Position numbers and translations under genes: made by a program
Notes under the pieces: generated by a model
The model's input: the letters and a program-made list of their open reading frames with translations, nothing else
What the model was told of the DNA's origin: nothing
Database searches by the model: none
Shown: positions 6,874 to 8,956 of the stretch, in pieces
How the letters are laid out: each line of letters starts with the position of its first letter
Position numbering within the stretch: position 1 is the stretch's first letter
Source: Chloroflexota bacterium
GTDB taxonomy: Bacteria; Chloroflexota; UBA4733
Assembly (NCBI GenBank): GCA_023381895.1
Contig: JAMCTA010000075.1
Span: 1-8,956 of the forward strand
DNA: 8,956 nucleotides
Direction: 5' to 3'

Positions 6874-7764
6874 GTGGGAGAAGGACGATTGGCAACAGTG
6901 CAGCCCCAGATTGCGCACCCTCATCTCGCGACGTCTCGGGATGCCCTGGCGCTGCACGCTGATGCGGTGCGCTACTCCTTTGGCGCGGGCTTCTCCCTCG
7001 GGCCTATTTCGTTCGACCTTGCCTTCGGTGAGGTGGCTGGCCTCATCGGTCCGAATGGATCAGGCAAGTCGACACTCCTCAAGCTCCTTGCCCATGGGCT
7101 TCCAGTAGGGTTTGGATCGGTGGAGGTAGCCGGACGGCATCTCTCGCAGCTCAGTCGCCGCGCGCTGGCGCGTTTAGTTGCTGTTCTACCTCAATCTGTC
7201 GTCGTGCCGCCGGGATATTCCGTGCACGATGTCGTCTCCTTTGGACGGACGGCCTACACACGGATTCTGGTAGGACCGAACCGCCAGGATCGAGAAGCAA
7301 TCGAGCGAGGGATGACGATGACGGATGTTGCGTATCTCGCTCATCGTGATTTCTCCACCCTCTCTAATGGCGAACAGCAGCGTGTCTTGCTGGCGATGGC
7401 CCTGGCGCAGGAGACGCCGATCCTCCTGCTGGATGAGCCGACATCTCACCTGGATATCCATCACAGCGTAGAGCTCCTCGATCTGCTGATTCGCCTCCAG
7501 CGCGAGTGCCGGCTCACAGTTCTGCTTTCTGTCCATGACCTTAATCTCGCTGCGCTGTACTGTCCGCGCCTCTTGCTCCTTGCTCGCGGCAAGCTCCTCC
7601 GCGATGGCACTCCCGAGGATGTGCTACAACCGGCGCTGCTCGCCCGCGCGTTTGGCCCTGGCTTGCGAGCCTGGAAGCATCCCACACGGGGGACTCCGGT
7701 GGTGCTTCCTGAGCCGGACCCCAACGGTGATCGGGAGCCCGGTAGGACTCGACGCCAAGTATGA
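6874..7764 (+). CDS. btuD: Cobalamin ABC transporter ATP-binding protein (BtuD)
   Basis: This is the cytoplasmic ATPase that powers the BtuC pair. All ABC motifs are present in order: Walker A GPNGSGKS (59-66), Q-loop Gln107 in AVLPQS, signature LSNGE (163-167), Walker B LLLDE (184-188), then the D-loop SHLD and H-loop His221. The second signature position after LS is Asn instead of the commoner Gly. At 296 residues it is slightly long, from a basic, Pro/Gly-rich C-terminal tail of about 40 residues with no known domain. The start is uncertain. GTG 6874 lies three bases after the btuC stop. TTG 6889 has GGGAG eight bases upstream and GTG 6898 is also in frame; the ABC domain only begins near residue 26, so none of these alters function. 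Its position as last gene after btuFC completes the importer. Confidence 0.92.
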   Translation: MGEGRLATVQPQIAHPHLATSRDALALHADAVRYSFGAGFSLGPISFDLAFGEVAGLIGPNGSGKSTLLKLLAHGLPVGFGSVEVAGRHLSQLSRRALARLVAVLPQSVVVPPGYSVHDVVSFGRTAYTRILVGPNRQDREAIERGMTMTDVAYLAHRDFSTLSNGEQQRVLLAMALAQETPILLLDEPTSHLDIHHSVELLDLLIRLQRECRLTVLLSVHDLNLAALYCPRLLLLARGKLLRDGTPEDVLQPALLARAFGPGLRAWKHPTRGTPVVLPEPDPNGDREPGRTRRQV

Positions 7765-7771
7765 GGTGCAT

Positions 7772-7806
7772 TGAAGCTTCAGCGCCTGTCTCAGGCTCAG
7801 GCTTCA
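7772..7806 (+). terminator. Imperfect hairpin after btuD, possible operon terminator
   Basis: TGAAGC at 7772-7777 can pair with GCTTCA at 7801-7806, enclosing a second stem CCTG (7785-7788)/CAGG (7792-7795) with a TCT loop. It begins eight bases after the btuD stop codon. Internal mismatches and the lack of a T-run make it a weak intrinsic terminator candidate. Confidence 0.3.
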
Positions 7807-8038
7807 GACTACTGTAGCAAGTGGTTCCTCTGGTCGGCGCAGATCTTTCCCGAACGTGAGGCGATGCTTGCCGTCCCATTGCTATAAACAGCTGAGCCGA
7901 CCTCAAGCCCGTGAAGCCGTGAGTGAATGCCGGTCTTGGAGTAGTGCTGTTGGTGGGCACGGCAGCTCCGAGCCCCTTGCGCTCAACGAGCTGGGTAGCG
8001 CTCACCGGCGATGATCTCAGAGAGGAGTGGGGGCGGTT
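7807..8038. other. Unassigned intergenic DNA between btuD and the IS30 remnant
   Basis: No gene with recognisable motifs is seen on either strand. A minus-strand frame is open here as part of a longer frame that continues antisense into btuD, but it has no family signature I can name. The right edge (about 8026-8055) probably holds the terminal sequence of the adjacent IS30-type element. Confidence 0.4.
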
Positions 8039-8510
8039 TCAAGTTTGAACTGCAACACCTCTGTTTAACTGCCTGATTTGTTGTGCCATTACCTCGGCTG
8101 GTGTTCGGAATCCCAAAGATTTCCTTGGGCGATTATTTAGCTGTTCCGCCACCTGCGTCAAGTGCCGTTGCGAATATCCCGACAAATCCGTCCCTTTGGG
8201 GAAATACTGACGCAGGAGCCCATTGGTGTTCTCGTTGGTCGGACGCTGCCGGGGACTGTAGGGGTCGGCAAAGGAGACGCGGATGCCGACTTGCGCTCCA
8301 GGGCTTCGTGTCGTGCCATTTCCTTGCCCTGGTCATGGGTCAGGGTCTGCAAGACCGGCTTGGGCAGGCTGCGCAGGCGCTGGGTGAATCCATCCAGGGC
8401 GGCATCGGCATCCGTACCTTCCATCCGGGCGAGCATGACGAAGCGGCTGCTGCGCTCCACCAGAGTACCCATGGCACTGCGGGTCAACAACCGTGCAATG
8501 AGAATCGGGA
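8039..8510 (-). pseudogene. IS30-family transposase remnant: N-terminus missing, one-base frameshift
   Basis: On the minus strand the sequence reads the catalytic half of an IS30-type DDE transposase in two frames. The first part, about 8510 down to 8290, contains SAMGTLVERSSRFVML and then THDQGKEMARHEALERK, whose aspartate (8332-8334) is the second catalytic residue. The frame then slips. The second part, 8292 down to the TGA at 8039-8041, begins VGIRVSFADPYSPRQRPTNE and carries the catalytic glutamate (codon 8231-8233) in NENTNGLLRQYFPKG. It ends with the usual NNRPRKSLGFRTPAEV segment. One missing base in the AA run at 8290-8292 accounts for the shift. The helix-turn-helix region and the first catalytic aspartate (WEGD motif) are absent, and similarity fades beyond about 8495-8510. 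A full IS30 transposase is roughly 320-400 residues; about 155 remain. The element cannot make an active transposase by itself. Confidence 0.88.
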
Positions 8511-8875
8511 GGCGCCCCCACTTTTCGTATACTTTACAAGCCATATCTCCAATGAGTTCATTGCATAGTCCCTTTCAATACCAGTCGCCATTAGGACCCG
8601 AAAGCAGGCGAACGTCACACACGCGAGCAACATATTCATTCGATTGCCAAGTTTTGGCTCTTGCGGGACAAGGGGCGCGAGTTGGTCGTAAGTCTGCCAG
8701 GCCTACTTTAGGATGTTATCTACTTCTGTGCGCGTGCACCGACCCTTATCAGGGCTATGGCGGTTTCGACTGCGGCCCACCAAACCTGCGCGAGCCGCTT
8801 GCCTTGTGACCGGTTGGTAAATTGCTTTTAGGGCTCATCAAACAATAACAGTAGCGATTTCCTGGTGTTGCCGGT
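8511..8875. other. Unassigned DNA between two mobile-element fragments
   Basis: This stretch of about 365 bases has no supported gene. Plus-strand frames here are antisense to, or extensions of, the frame opposite the transposase remnant and show no family motifs. Base composition is visibly less GC-rich than the operon, with AT-rich patches at 8521-8550, 8571-8660 and 8816-8860. The last 50 or so bases may be the leader of the following transposase gene. No terminal inverted repeat could be defined, because the other end of that element lies outside the window. Confidence 0.4.
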
Positions 8876-8956
8876 ATGCTGGTGGGCATGCAAGATGAGA
8901 CGGCAGCAGTTGGCGAGCGGTACGCGCGGGTAGCGGGGAGCCTGGACGAGCGCGGG
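8876..8956 (+). CDS. N-terminal fragment of a probable ISAzo13-type transposase, cut by the window edge
   Basis: The frame opens after a TAG at 8852-8854 and runs off the right edge. Possible starts are ATG 8876, GTG 8882 and ATG 8888. From 8888 it reads MQDETAAVGERYARVAGSLD and then ERG. The pattern of a short acidic start, ERYARVAGSLDER and presumably an Arg-rich continuation resembles the first residues of ISAzo13-family transposases, as I remember them. Only 23-27 residues are visible, with no catalytic motif, so the call rests on a short similarity. No clear Shine-Dalgarno decides between the starts, which is not unusual for transposase genes. It lies about 370 bases from the IS30 remnant, consistent with an insertion-prone region. 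Confidence 0.5.
   Translation, partial: MLVGMQDETAAVGERYARVAGSLDERG

Noticed and set aside
5830..7764. Iron-siderophore or haem importer instead of a B12 importer
   Set aside because: The FecCD-type subunits alone would allow it, but the cobalamin riboswitch and the YPPQA and docking-glutamate features of the binding protein point to cobalamin.
8083..8809. Plus-strand frames of 161 and 215 residues opposite and beyond the IS30 remnant
   Set aside because: They are antisense to the recognisable transposase and do not resemble any family after leaving it.
1..8956. CRISPR array, tRNA or rRNA genes
   Set aside because: No regularly spaced direct repeats, no cloverleaf with a conserved T-loop, and no rRNA-like stretch were seen on reading both strands.

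Overview
The window is a high-GC bacterial segment with three parts: two genes of a probable accessory or defence type, a complete vitamin B12 uptake operon under a cobalamin riboswitch, and a tail of mobile-element debris. The substrate-binding lipoprotein has a lipobox followed by a long Ser/Thr-rich linker. Together with the high GC and frequent GTG starts, this suggests a monoderm-like high-GC lineage such as Chloroflexota (Thermomicrobia or relatives) or Actinomycetota. That placement is an inference; no rRNA or marker gene is present.

Left part (1-4244). The window opens inside a gene for a GHKL-type ATP-binding protein with a C-terminal winged helix, of the kind that follows an AlbA_2 (Schlafen-like) domain. 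After a 168-base leader with a short tandem repeat and a strong hairpin comes a 1126-residue DUF499/COG1483-type P-loop ATPase with an excellent ribosome binding site. This ATPase family is related to the BrxC/PglY proteins of BREX/Pgl systems and is often found beside DUF1156 methyltransferases in defence islands. No methylase, nuclease or helicase lies in the window, so any partners would have to be upstream.

Middle part (about 4430-7764). A candidate promoter leads into a well-conserved cobalamin riboswitch (about 4441-4605). It is followed by btuF (lipoprotein), btuC (permease, with a 4-base ATGA overlap) and btuD (ATPase). The three genes are co-directional and tightly packed, and together they form a complete BtuFCD importer that should be switched off when cobalamin is plentiful.

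Right part (7765-8956). A weak hairpin may end the operon. A decayed IS30-family transposase lies on the minus strand. It lacks its N-terminal half and carries a one-base frameshift; its coding sense is recovered exactly in the neighbouring frame. About 365 bases of unassigned, less GC-rich DNA follow. The window closes 69-81 bases into what looks like the start of an ISAzo13-type transposase on the plus strand.
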